Made by a program: the position numbers and the translations under genes. A stretch of 8,274 nucleotides of DNA, taken from the NCBI GenBank assembly GCA_900556515.1, contig USPH01000047.1, positions 1 to 8,274 of the forward strand, written 5' to 3'. Shown one piece after another: positions 1 through 6,298 of this stretch (its first letter is position 1; each line of letters starts with the position of its first letter). The stretch comes from an uncultured Collinsella sp. GTDB lineage: Bacteria > Actinomycetota > Coriobacteriia > Coriobacteriales > Coriobacteriaceae. The notes below the pieces were generated by a model, which saw nothing but the letters and a program-made list of their open reading frames with translations, made no database searches and was not told the DNA's origin.

Positions 1-37
1 CATGTCTCGTGGGCTCGGAGATGTGTATAAGAGACAG
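1..37. other. Nextera (Tn5) read-2 adapter, not genomic
   Basis: Positions 4-37 match the 34-base Nextera read-2 transposon adapter, ending in the 19-bp Tn5 mosaic end at 19-37. The three bases before it (CAT) sit where the i7 sample index ends. This is library sequence left on the contig, so genomic DNA begins at 38. Any protein read through here on the minus strand gains the artificial tail VSYTHLRAHET. Confidence 0.98.
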
Positions 38-1070
38 GGATTTGTCGATCGAAGCCTACGGGATTCTTAGCCAGGTTGGCCTCGACGGTGCGGCCGGCGA
101 TATCCCAGCGGCCCATGCGTCCGCCGGCGGGGACGTAGGCATCGAGCGTGGGCTGCAGGTGCGCCGTATCCACGCCTAACTCATGTGCGGCAAAGAATGC
201 AGCGGCAACGTTGTAGACCATGTACAGGCCGTTGTAGCGCGTGGCGATGTGTACGGCAGCTGCGTCGGACGCAGATCCAAAGACCAGGTCAAAGCCGTAG
301 CCGTCGCAGCCGAGCTCCACGCCCGTCACACGGCGGACCAGTGCGGGGCGGGCCCAGCCGCACGAGGGGCAATGGTAGGCGCCGAGCTGGCCGTATTGCA
401 CGTAGTCATACTCCAGCGGCGCGTTGCACTGTGAGCAAAAACGTGAGTCGCTAATACGGTCGGACTCGGTGTTGGTGGCGCCGTCGATGCCAAAGGCAAT
501 ACTCGCGTTGGGAACGCGCGCGGCAATCGAGGCGCACAGCGGGTCGTCGGCGTTGTAGATAAGCGTTGTTGTCGGCGAGAGCTCCAACGCATGGGCGATG
601 ACCTCCTGGGTGTGATCGATCTCGCCGTAGCGGTCTAGCTGGTCGCGGAACAGGTTGAGTAGCACAAAGTACGTCGGCTTGAGCTTGGGCAGGACGCGCA
701 CGGTGTAGAGCTCATCGCATTCAAAAACGCCCACGCGCTTGCCGCCGCCGGCTCGCTTGAGGCCGCTGCGCGCCTCGAGCAGTGCACCCACCACGCCCGG
801 CTCCATGTTGTTGCCGGCGCGGTTGCATACCACGGTGGCGCTGCTGGCGGCAACGGCGTCGGCGATGAGGTTGGAGGTGGTGGTCTTACCGTTGGTGCCG
901 GTGATCACCACGCTGCGGTCGACAAGGCCGGCGAGGTCGCTTAGCAGCTCGGGGTCGATCTTCATGGCGATGCGGCCGGGGAGTACGCCGCCCTGGCGTT
1001 TGAGGACGGAGCGCAGCCCCCAGCGGGCGATATCGCTCGAGGTACAGGCAAGAGATGAGCGGAGGTTCAT
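38..1070 (-). CDS. murT: Lipid II isoglutaminyl synthase, Mur ligase-like subunit MurT (C-terminally truncated by adapter)
   Basis: MurT works with the glutamine amidotransferase GatD in the cytoplasm to convert the D-glutamate of the lipid II stem peptide to D-isoglutamine, using ATP and glutamine-derived ammonia. I read the frame directly on the minus strand; it has no stop inside the window and gives 344 genuine residues. Visible motifs are the Mur-ligase P-loop GTNGKTT (58-64), NLFRDQLDRYGE (139-150), NADDP (173-177) and a Cys4 zinc ribbon (C212, C215, C234, C237), which separates MurT from the ordinary Mur ligases. The beginning of the DUF1727-type C-terminal domain follows, with GRMGRWD (317-323) and LAKNPVGF (333-340). 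Known MurT proteins have roughly 430-450 residues, so about 90 are missing, probably including the aspartate that works with GatD. The ATG has AGGAA (minus strand, 1082-1078) seven bases upstream. It follows the helical-protein gene by 45 bases, so co-transcription is likely. gatD is expected beyond the left edge (inference). Confidence 0.93.
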
Positions 1071-1115
1071 GAAACCGTTCCTAACGTAAACGACATGGTC
1101 GGGTCGAGTGCGTCA

Positions 1116-2159
1116 CTAAAAACCGTAGCGGCGCGCAAACTCCTGGGCAAGCTGCGACACGTCTTCGCAGGCATTGGCCCAGGGAGCAAAGTCGGGAGTG
1201 AGACAGATAATACCGTCCGCTTCCCAAACGGCCTGATGCGAAAGATCCCAGGGATCGCGCGGCTCGGGCCGGCAGGGAAGGTACGGCGTCTGGTACATGG
1301 GGTTCAGCAAGAAGAACGCGCCGCCCTCGCAACGGTTGGCAAACTCACGCAGCGCGCGTGTCGCCGGGCGCATCTTGTTCGTTTTGAACAATAGGATTGT
1401 GCGGGCGAGCAGATACCAAGGAGAGTTCTCGAGCGCGTCAGCCCCGATCTCTTCCTCGAGTTGGTGGGCTAGGGCAAAAAAGCCGTCCTCGTCTTCCAGA
1501 CGAGCGAGGGCGAGCAACACGGTGCCTGCGGCTCGGGTGGGATAGCCTTCTGCTTTAAGGACGCGGCGGGCGTAGTTGGCGGCAGCACGGTAGCGAGCGC
1601 TCGCCATACATAGCTGCGAGATGGCCTCGAGTGTATGAAGCCACCCGATAAGAGCCGGCTCGCTCACGGTAAGGTCTGCTGCAGTGACACCGTCGGCCAA
1701 AACATTATTGGCCCAGTAGTGCGGGGCTTCCATGTCGAACCCGGGCACGCTTTGCTGCAGGTAATCGGCCGTGGTCGCCTCGAGCTTCATCAGGTCGCCC
1801 AGGCAGGCGTCAACGGGCGTGTCGGCCAGGATGATGGCGAGCAGCTGGGCATCGAGGACATGCGCATCGACGCGGACGATCTTGAGCAGTTCATCACGCA
1901 TATCGTCGAACAGGCGGTTGCGCGTCTGCTCAAACTCCTCGTCGCTGCCCATGTCCTCGATGCGACGGAGCTCGTCGAGCAGGTGGCGATGAACACCGGC
2001 ATAGGACAGCAGCGCTTGGGCATGCTCGGACTGCGCATACTTTTGAGGATTCGCGCTAATGTCGTTATGGACAAGCTCGCGTGCTGCATCGGTGAGCTCG
2101 GGGTGCGACGCCAGATAGGTGCGCTCCAGGTAGGCGGGGATGTAGACGCTCGGATCCAT
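1116..2159 (-). CDS. Helical-repeat (TPR-like) protein of unknown function, paralogue of its upstream neighbour
   Basis: The 347-residue protein has no signal peptide or membrane segment, so it is probably cytoplasmic. I do not recognise a named family. The sequence is almost wholly amphipathic helix, rich in Ala, Leu, Glu and Arg, with helix-pair spacing reminiscent of tetratricopeptide repeats, most clearly around 168-222 (a P-x-L-x-x-W-L stretch followed by ASARYR and a run ending LALARLE) and 245-290 (SPWYLL, then REFANRC). The C-terminal 60 residues are Trp/Pro-rich (PWDL, APWANAC) and have no counterpart in the neighbour. Its ATG shares its A with the TAA stop of the upstream gene (TAATG at 2161-2157), and a GGAGGGG Shine-Dalgarno lies inside that gene's end, so translation is probably coupled. 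A scaffold or protein-interaction role is a guess from the fold. The gene is intact, with a TAG stop at 1118-1116. Confidence 0.85.
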   Translation of the reverse strand: MDPSVYIPAYLERTYLASHPELTDAARELVHNDISANPQKYAQSEHAQALLSYAGVHRHLLDELRRIEDMGSDEEFEQTRNRLFDDMRDELLKIVRVDAHVLDAQLLAIILADTPVDACLGDLMKLEATTADYLQQSVPGFDMEAPHYWANNVLADGVTAADLTVSEPALIGWLHTLEAISQLCMASARYRAAANYARRVLKAEGYPTRAAGTVLLALARLEDEDGFFALAHQLEEEIGADALENSPWYLLARTILLFKTNKMRPATRALREFANRCEGGAFFLLNPMYQTPYLPCRPEPRDPWDLSHQAVWEADGIICLTPDFAPWANACEDVSQLAQEFARRYGF

Positions 2160-3235
2160 TAGAGGTCCCCTCCCTTAAATGGAAGTCCCTGCTCGGCCGC
2201 GCGCAGAATGCGCTCGTCGATTTGGGAGCGCACGATGTCGTTGGTGGCGACCCAGGCGGCAAAGCTGGCGTTGTCGGGGGCGCCCAGACCCTCCTGCAGT
2301 ACCGGCGTCGCCTCGGACAATGCAAGGACAAGCTCGTCGGTCGAGCCCACGCCCACGTTGACGCGGGCATAGACGCCATCGGGGAACTCGGTTTGGAAGT
2401 AGAGCGCCTCGGCTGCGTGCGGACACGAGCGCGCAAGGATGCGCAAGTAGTGCTCGGCGCCTTCGTAGTCCAGCTCGCGCCAGGCAGCGCTCATCAGCGC
2501 GATGAGCGTCCACGGGTCCAAGTCACGCTCCGCATCTTTGGGGCGGCGGCGCAGCGGGGTATTCGCGAGGTACGGCACGGAGTGAGCGGAGCGAAAGCGC
2601 TTGAGCTCCTCGGCGGGGTATTCGAGCTTTGCCATGGCGAGCATCGCGGTGTGGCGGACACCAGCGGGGTCGTTGGGCGCAAAGTCCAGGCTGCGGTTTG
2701 CGGCTTCGAGCGACATGCGATAGCGGCCGCTAATGAGGGCGCGCGATGCCAAGGCGGCAAGCCAGCGCAGATAGGGGCGGCGCGTAAGGTCGCCTGCGGC
2801 CTCGCGCTCGTAGGGGTCCTGAGCCGAGGCGATCTTGAGCGCCAGGTCATGCTCGACTTCATCGCACTTGGATACCAGGTACTGTACGTATTCCTCGTTG
2901 GATTCGGCGTTGAGGGCCGTCAGCATGCGCTGGGCATCCCAGTTGGCCGGATCGAGTGCGGCAGCCTCGCGGAGCATGTCCTCGGCAGCTGCCTCTTCCT
3001 GCTCTGCCTGGGTATCGTCAGGGATAAAGGGAATGCGGTAGTCGACAGCCTCGACCACCTTGGCAATGAGGTGCCCGGCGCGGTCGCGGTCGTGCACGAT
3101 GAGCGGTGCGGGGTTGCGGGTGAATTGTTCCATCAGATGCTCTACGGCGGCAGCGTCGGTGAGCGGGATATTGTCGCGGCGCAAGGCCTCAAGAACGAGG
3201 CGATGGCAATCCTCTTGAATGGGATCGAATGCCAT
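2159..3235 (-). CDS. Helical-repeat (TPR-like) protein of unknown function, first gene of the minus-strand run
   Basis: The 358-residue, probably cytoplasmic protein consists of predicted helices with TPR-like periodicity. I chose the ATG at 3235-3233 because AAAGGAGG (3247-3240) lies at ideal spacing. A TTG ten codons upstream keeps the frame but has no ribosome site and would place the Shine-Dalgarno inside the gene. Residues 151-207 (PYLRWLAALASRALISGRYR followed by a stretch ending AMLAMAKLE) align by eye with 168-222 of the next gene, and the DPW region (240-275, ILARSC) aligns with its SPW region. EDMLREAAALDPANWDAQ (85-102) matches its DDMRDELLKIVRVDAHVLDAQ region (85-105). The two are therefore probably diverged tandem duplicates. 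An acidic Gln/Glu/Ala segment lies at 75-92. No catalytic motif is visible. It is the promoter-proximal gene of a likely operon with its paralogue and murT. Function is unknown. Confidence 0.85.
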   Translation of the reverse strand: MAFDPIQEDCHRLVLEALRRDNIPLTDAAAVEHLMEQFTRNPAPLIVHDRDRAGHLIAKVVEAVDYRIPFIPDDTQAEQEEAAAEDMLREAAALDPANWDAQRMLTALNAESNEEYVQYLVSKCDEVEHDLALKIASAQDPYEREAAGDLTRRPYLRWLAALASRALISGRYRMSLEAANRSLDFAPNDPAGVRHTAMLAMAKLEYPAEELKRFRSAHSVPYLANTPLRRRPKDAERDLDPWTLIALMSAAWRELDYEGAEHYLRILARSCPHAAEALYFQTEFPDGVYARVNVGVGSTDELVLALSEATPVLQEGLGAPDNASFAAWVATNDIVRSQIDERILRAAEQGLPFKGGDL

Positions 3236-3735
3236 GGGGCCTCCTTTGCTGCGGTTAGGGTTCAAATGTTTCTATATAAAGTTCTAGTTTACCCGCATGT
3301 GGCACAACGGGGGTGCCGCACTTGGACTTGCACCTTTGCACCACGAAGACGGATGTCGCACAAATGTCGGCACCTTGGACGGCCGAGTGGTATCACGGTG
3401 CCGCAAACGGTCGATTTTTGGCGGCGAACGGGGCGCATTTTGGAGGGGCACAGCCCTGCCCGGGATATGTGGTCAACCTTGATAAAACGTTTGCCCAGCT
3501 TGGGAGTATGAATGCCCCATAAGGGTCTTCAGGGATAGAAAAAACGTTTCATCATTGTTGGCTTTAGGTGAATAACTGACCAACCAGAACGGTAAAATAG
3601 TGTTTGTCTGAGCATTGAGACGTTTAGACATCGCGCATTGTCATCGCCGGCAACGCGCAAAACGGTCCTAACGGAGCCAATCGGGTGCTCCGTTATATAC
3701 GCAAGTCTAAGAGGGGCTTGTTTAGGAGGCACAGT
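3236..3735. other. Divergent intergenic region with short repeats, no convincing gene
   Basis: This 500-base spacer separates the minus-strand run from the alcohol dehydrogenase and must hold promoters for both. Only loose -10-like boxes are seen: TATATA at 3273-3278 for the minus strand and TAAAAT at 3593-3598 for the plus strand, neither with a good -35 at the right spacing. Repeats include GGTGCCGCA at 3312-3320 and 3397-3405, the inverted pair CGGCACC/GGTGCCG (3368-3374, 3397-3403), and AAAACGTTT at 3484-3492 and 3541-3549. CTTTGCACCA at 3334-3343 is identical to an arm of the palindrome at 5019-5049. Open frames of 60-70 codons at 3297-3522 have no ribosome site or recognisable product, so I do not call them. 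Confidence 0.6.
3669..3695 (+). promoter_or_regulatory. Perfect 9-bp hairpin in the leader of the alcohol dehydrogenase gene
   Basis: TAACGGAGC (3669-3677) and GCTCCGTTA (3687-3695) are perfect inverted repeats around a 9-base loop, ending 40 bases before the start codon. There is no T-run after it, so it is not a simple terminator. It may be an operator for a dimeric repressor or an RNA stem in the leader, depending on where transcription begins. The structure is seen directly; the regulatory role is inferred. Confidence 0.45.
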
Positions 3736-4959
3736 ATGGGACGTTTTACCAATCCTCGCGATCTGTACTTTGGTGAGGGCGCTCGCCACGAGGTGAAGAA
3801 CCTCAAGGGCAAGAAGGCCATCATCGTTTCTGGCGGCAGCTCTATGCGCCGCGGCGGGTTCCTGCAGGACGTTGAGGCCGACCTCAAAGAGGCCGGCATG
3901 GAGGTCAAGCTGTTCGAGGGCGTCGAGTCCGATCCCTCCATCGAGACCGTCATGAAGGGCGCAGCCGCTATGCGCGACTTCGAGCCCGACTGGATCGTTG
4001 CTATCGGTGGCGGTTCGCCCATCGATGCCGCTAAGGCCATGTGGGTCTTCTACGAGTATCCCGAGGAGTCCTTCGACAACATTATCCAGCCGTTCAGCTT
4101 CCCCGAGCTGCGTCAGAAGGCTCACTTCTGCGCCATTTCCTCTACCTCCGGCACCGCTACCGAGGTCACCGCATTCTCCGTCATCACGGATTACGAAAAG
4201 GGCATCAAGTACCCGCTGGCCGACTTCAACATCACCCCTGATGTCGCCATCGTCGACCCCGAGCTCACCTACACCATGCCCGCCAAGCTGTGCGCTCATA
4301 CCGGCATGGACGCTCTGACCCACTGCATGGAGGCCTACGTTTCCACCTGCGCCTCTATGTTCACCGACGCCAACGCTCTGCACGGCATCCGCGAGATCGT
4401 TGAGTGGCTGCCCAAGTCCTATGCTGGCGACCATGAGGCCCGTCAGCACATGCACGAGGCTCAGTGCATCGCCGGTATCGCCTTCTCCTCGGGCCTGCTC
4501 GGCATCGTTCACTCCATGGCTCACAAGACCGGTGCTGCCTTCGAGAACGGCCACATCATCCACGGTGCTGCTAACGCCATGTACCTGGGCAAGGTTATCC
4601 AGTGGAACTCCAAGGATCCCCGTGCTGCCGAGCGTTACGCTTACGTGGCCAAGGAGATCCTGCACCTTCCCGGCGAGACCAACGAGGAGCTCATCGCTGC
4701 ACTCGTCCAGAAGATTCGCGACCTCAACGACCAGCTCAACATTCCGCAGTCCATCAAGGATTACGCGAATGGTGGCGTGAAGGTCGACGCCGAGAACCCG
4801 CAGATGGTTTCCGAGGAGGAGTTCCTCGCCAAGCTGCCCGAGATCGCCGCGAACGCCGAGACCGACGCCTGCACGCCGGAGAACCCGCGTGAGACCAAGG
4901 CTGCCGACTTCGAGAAGATCCTCAAGGCCTGCTACTACGACACCGACATCGATTTCTAA
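3736..4959 (+). CDS. Iron-containing (group III) alcohol dehydrogenase, NAD(P)H-dependent
   Basis: The 407-residue cytoplasmic enzyme probably reduces aldehydes to alcohols (or the reverse) with NAD(P)H. It resembles clostridial butanol dehydrogenases and the alcohol dehydrogenase half of AdhE; the substrate cannot be told from sequence. The nucleotide-binding loop GGGSPIDAAK is at 91-100 and SSTSGTATEVTAF at 135-147. The metal ligands of the family are all present: D192 and H196 (MDALTH), H259 (IVHSMAH) and H276 (HIIHG), with H263 and H273 nearby. The start is set by AGGAGG (3724-3729) six bases before the ATG; an in-frame upstream ATG-like start at 3685 would lie inside the leader hairpin and lacks a ribosome site. 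Codon use is strongly biased (Gln always CAG, Lys AAG, mostly C-ending Ile and Asp codons) compared with the looser use in the next gene, which suggests high expression (inference). A strong terminator follows 19 bases after the stop, so it is probably monocistronic. Confidence 0.93.
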   Translation: MGRFTNPRDLYFGEGARHEVKNLKGKKAIIVSGGSSMRRGGFLQDVEADLKEAGMEVKLFEGVESDPSIETVMKGAAAMRDFEPDWIVAIGGGSPIDAAKAMWVFYEYPEESFDNIIQPFSFPELRQKAHFCAISSTSGTATEVTAFSVITDYEKGIKYPLADFNITPDVAIVDPELTYTMPAKLCAHTGMDALTHCMEAYVSTCASMFTDANALHGIREIVEWLPKSYAGDHEARQHMHEAQCIAGIAFSSGLLGIVHSMAHKTGAAFENGHIIHGAANAMYLGKVIQWNSKDPRAAERYAYVAKEILHLPGETNEELIAALVQKIRDLNDQLNIPQSIKDYANGGVKVDAENPQMVSEEEFLAKLPEIAANAETDACTPENPRETKAADFEKILKACYYDTDIDF

Positions 4960-4978
4960 TCGACTCTCGCTGTCTTGC

Positions 4979-5014
4979 AAGGGGTCTCGTGCTCTATGCA
5001 CGAGGCCCCTTTTT
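4979..5014 (+). terminator. Rho-independent terminator after the alcohol dehydrogenase
   Basis: AAGGGG-T-CTCGTGC (4979-4992) pairs with GCACGAG-G-CCCCTT (4998-5011) around the loop TCTAT. This gives a 14-bp stem with one U-G pair, followed by five T residues (5010-5014). There is no T-run in the opposite direction, so it acts on plus-strand transcripts. Confidence 0.92.
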
Positions 5015-5018
5015 GCTA

Positions 5019-5049
5019 TGGTGCAAAGGGGTCAGGTTGCTTTGCACCA
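5019..5049. repeat. Short palindromic (REP-like) element
   Basis: TGGTGCAAAG (5019-5028) and CTTTGCACCA (5040-5049) are perfect 10-bp inverted arms around the 11-base centre GGGTCAGGTTG. It begins five bases after the terminator's T-run and ends 30 bases before the next start codon. One arm recurs exactly at 3334-3343. The size and design resemble REP/RAYT-type intergenic palindromes, but no transposase is in the window. An operator for the gene that follows is the alternative. Confidence 0.6.
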
Positions 5050-5079
5050 ATCGTTGCTTGATGAAGGGCGGATTCTCGT

Positions 5080-6147
5080 ATGGCGCTTCCCATGGTTTAT
5101 GGCGGTCCGGGCCGTTATGTCCAAGGGCCGGGCGAGCTCTCGCGTCAAGGCAGATATCTGTCATGGCTGGGATGCTCCGCCTATGTCCTGTTTGACCAAG
5201 GTACCGAGAATCGACTGTGCAAACAGATCAACGATGGATTTCTGGACGACGATCTGAGCGAGCCGTTCTTTAAGATTTATGACGGTCCGTGTACGGAAGA
5301 GGCCGTTGTAAAAATGGCCAAGGAAGCCCAGGCCGAGTATTGTGACATGGTGGTGGGTATTGGCGGCGGCAAGATGCTCGATATCGCCAAGGCCGTTGCG
5401 TTTTATGCCGAGCTGCCGTTGTGCGTATGCCCCACGGCGGCTTCGATGGACGGTCCGTGCAGTGCGATTTCGGTGCTGTATCACGAGGATGGGTCGTTCG
5501 ACCGCTATCTGATGCTCGAGAAGAATCCAGACCTGGTCGTGGTCGATACCAACGTGGTCGCGGCGGCCCCACTGCGTATGACGGTTGCTGGTATGGGCGA
5601 TGCGCTGGCAACGTACTTCGAGGCGCGTTCGTGCGCCGCGGCGCGGGGCACCAACGAGCACGGTGGCGCGCCAGGGCACTTGGCTCTGGTTGCGGCTCGC
5701 GCCTGCTATGACACGCTCATGGAGTGCGGCGTCGCTGCCAAGCGCGATCTCAAAAAGGGTCGTATATCGCCGGCGGTTGAGCGCCTGATCGAGTGCAATA
5801 TTCTGCTCTCGGGTGTTGGCTTTGAGAGCGGTGGCCTAGCGCTTGCCCATGCCATCGCCAATGGCCTGACGATTCTGCCCGAGTGCAAGGCCATGCATGG
5901 TGAGGCCGTAGCGTTTGGCCTGGTGGTGCAGCTGCGCCTGGAGCGTGCACCCGAGCTTGATCAGGTGCTCGAGTTTTGCCAGCGCGTCGGTCTGCCGACG
6001 ACACTCGAGGAGCTGGGCCTTGACGAGATTTCCGATGCCGACCTGATGAGCGTTGCAGATGCGGCCTTTAGAAACGAACGCAATATGGCTAACGAACAGG
6101 CCAAGGTGACCAGGCAAAAGCTTGTCGAGCTCATGCGCGAGGCATAG
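5080..6147 (+). CDS. gldA: Glycerol dehydrogenase family protein (zinc-dependent, NAD-linked)
   Basis: The 355-residue cytoplasmic enzyme matches the GldA family, which oxidises glycerol to dihydroxyacetone with NAD+ (or reduces hydroxyacetone and similar ketones) and has a family-typical length of about 360-370. Seen in the sequence: GGGKMLDIAKAVAFY (95-109), PTAASMDGPCSAISV (118-132, with D124 at the substrate-side position), VAGMGDALATYFEA (169-182), SGVGFESGGLALAHAI (244-259) and MHGEAVAFG (272-280). The three zinc ligands are D174, H257 and H273. An in-frame TGA at 5062-5064 rules out any longer start. The ribosome site is weak (GGGCGG, 5066-5071, about nine bases upstream). It has its own upstream terminator and palindrome, so it is not simply co-transcribed with the alcohol dehydrogenase. 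Several family members act on other polyols, so the exact substrate is uncertain. Confidence 0.9.
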   Translation: MALPMVYGGPGRYVQGPGELSRQGRYLSWLGCSAYVLFDQGTENRLCKQINDGFLDDDLSEPFFKIYDGPCTEEAVVKMAKEAQAEYCDMVVGIGGGKMLDIAKAVAFYAELPLCVCPTAASMDGPCSAISVLYHEDGSFDRYLMLEKNPDLVVVDTNVVAAAPLRMTVAGMGDALATYFEARSCAAARGTNEHGGAPGHLALVAARACYDTLMECGVAAKRDLKKGRISPAVERLIECNILLSGVGFESGGLALAHAIANGLTILPECKAMHGEAVAFGLVVQLRLERAPELDQVLEFCQRVGLPTTLEELGLDEISDADLMSVADAAFRNERNMANEQAKVTRQKLVELMREA

Positions 6148-6227
6148 CTTGGCGCATGATTGACCTTGTGCAATCGAGGCGGCGATAGGCCATAGGCTAT
6201 TTGCCGCAAAGATGCTCCGCGTGTAAT

Positions 6228-6258
6228 TTGCCCGAGGCGTGGGCCAATAGCGTATCAT
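6228..6258 (+). promoter_or_regulatory. Candidate promoter of the Fe-S protein gene
   Basis: TTGCCC (6228-6233) and TATCAT (6253-6258) are separated by 19 bases, slightly long, and end 40 bases before the start codon. A second candidate is TTGACC (6160-6165) with GATAGG (6184-6189) at 18 bases spacing. Between them lies an imperfect hairpin (6179-6207, GCGGC/GCCGC outer stem, ATAG/CTAT inner stem) with no T-run. These are consensus matches only. Confidence 0.3.
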
Positions 6259-6298
6259 TATCTCTTGCTTGTTTGCACTGCTCAGGGAGGGGCCGCGC

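Noticed and set aside
1069..1096. Nine-codon minus-strand mini-frame starting at 1096 and overlapping the murT start
   Set aside because: It ends in TGA overlapping the murT ATG, as a leader peptide could, but it has no clear ribosome site and is too short to support.
3236..3265. Longer TTG start for the first helical-protein gene
   Set aside because: It would include the AAAGGAGG ribosome site within the coding region, and no Shine-Dalgarno precedes the TTG.
2222..3511. 429-codon plus-strand open frame opposite the first helical-protein gene
   Set aside because: It mirrors the codon pattern of the minus-strand gene, has no ribosome site or recognisable domain, and runs on into the intergenic region.
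3529..5001. 490-codon minus-strand open frame opposite the alcohol dehydrogenase
   Set aside because: It starts with GTG inside the terminator hairpin, has a Leu/Val/Gly/Asp-rich composition typical of the antisense of a codon-biased gene, and the plus-strand gene has all family motifs and a good ribosome site.
6179..6207. Hairpin after gldA considered as its terminator
   Set aside because: The stem is imperfect (5 bp, internal loop, 4 bp) and no T-run follows on either strand.
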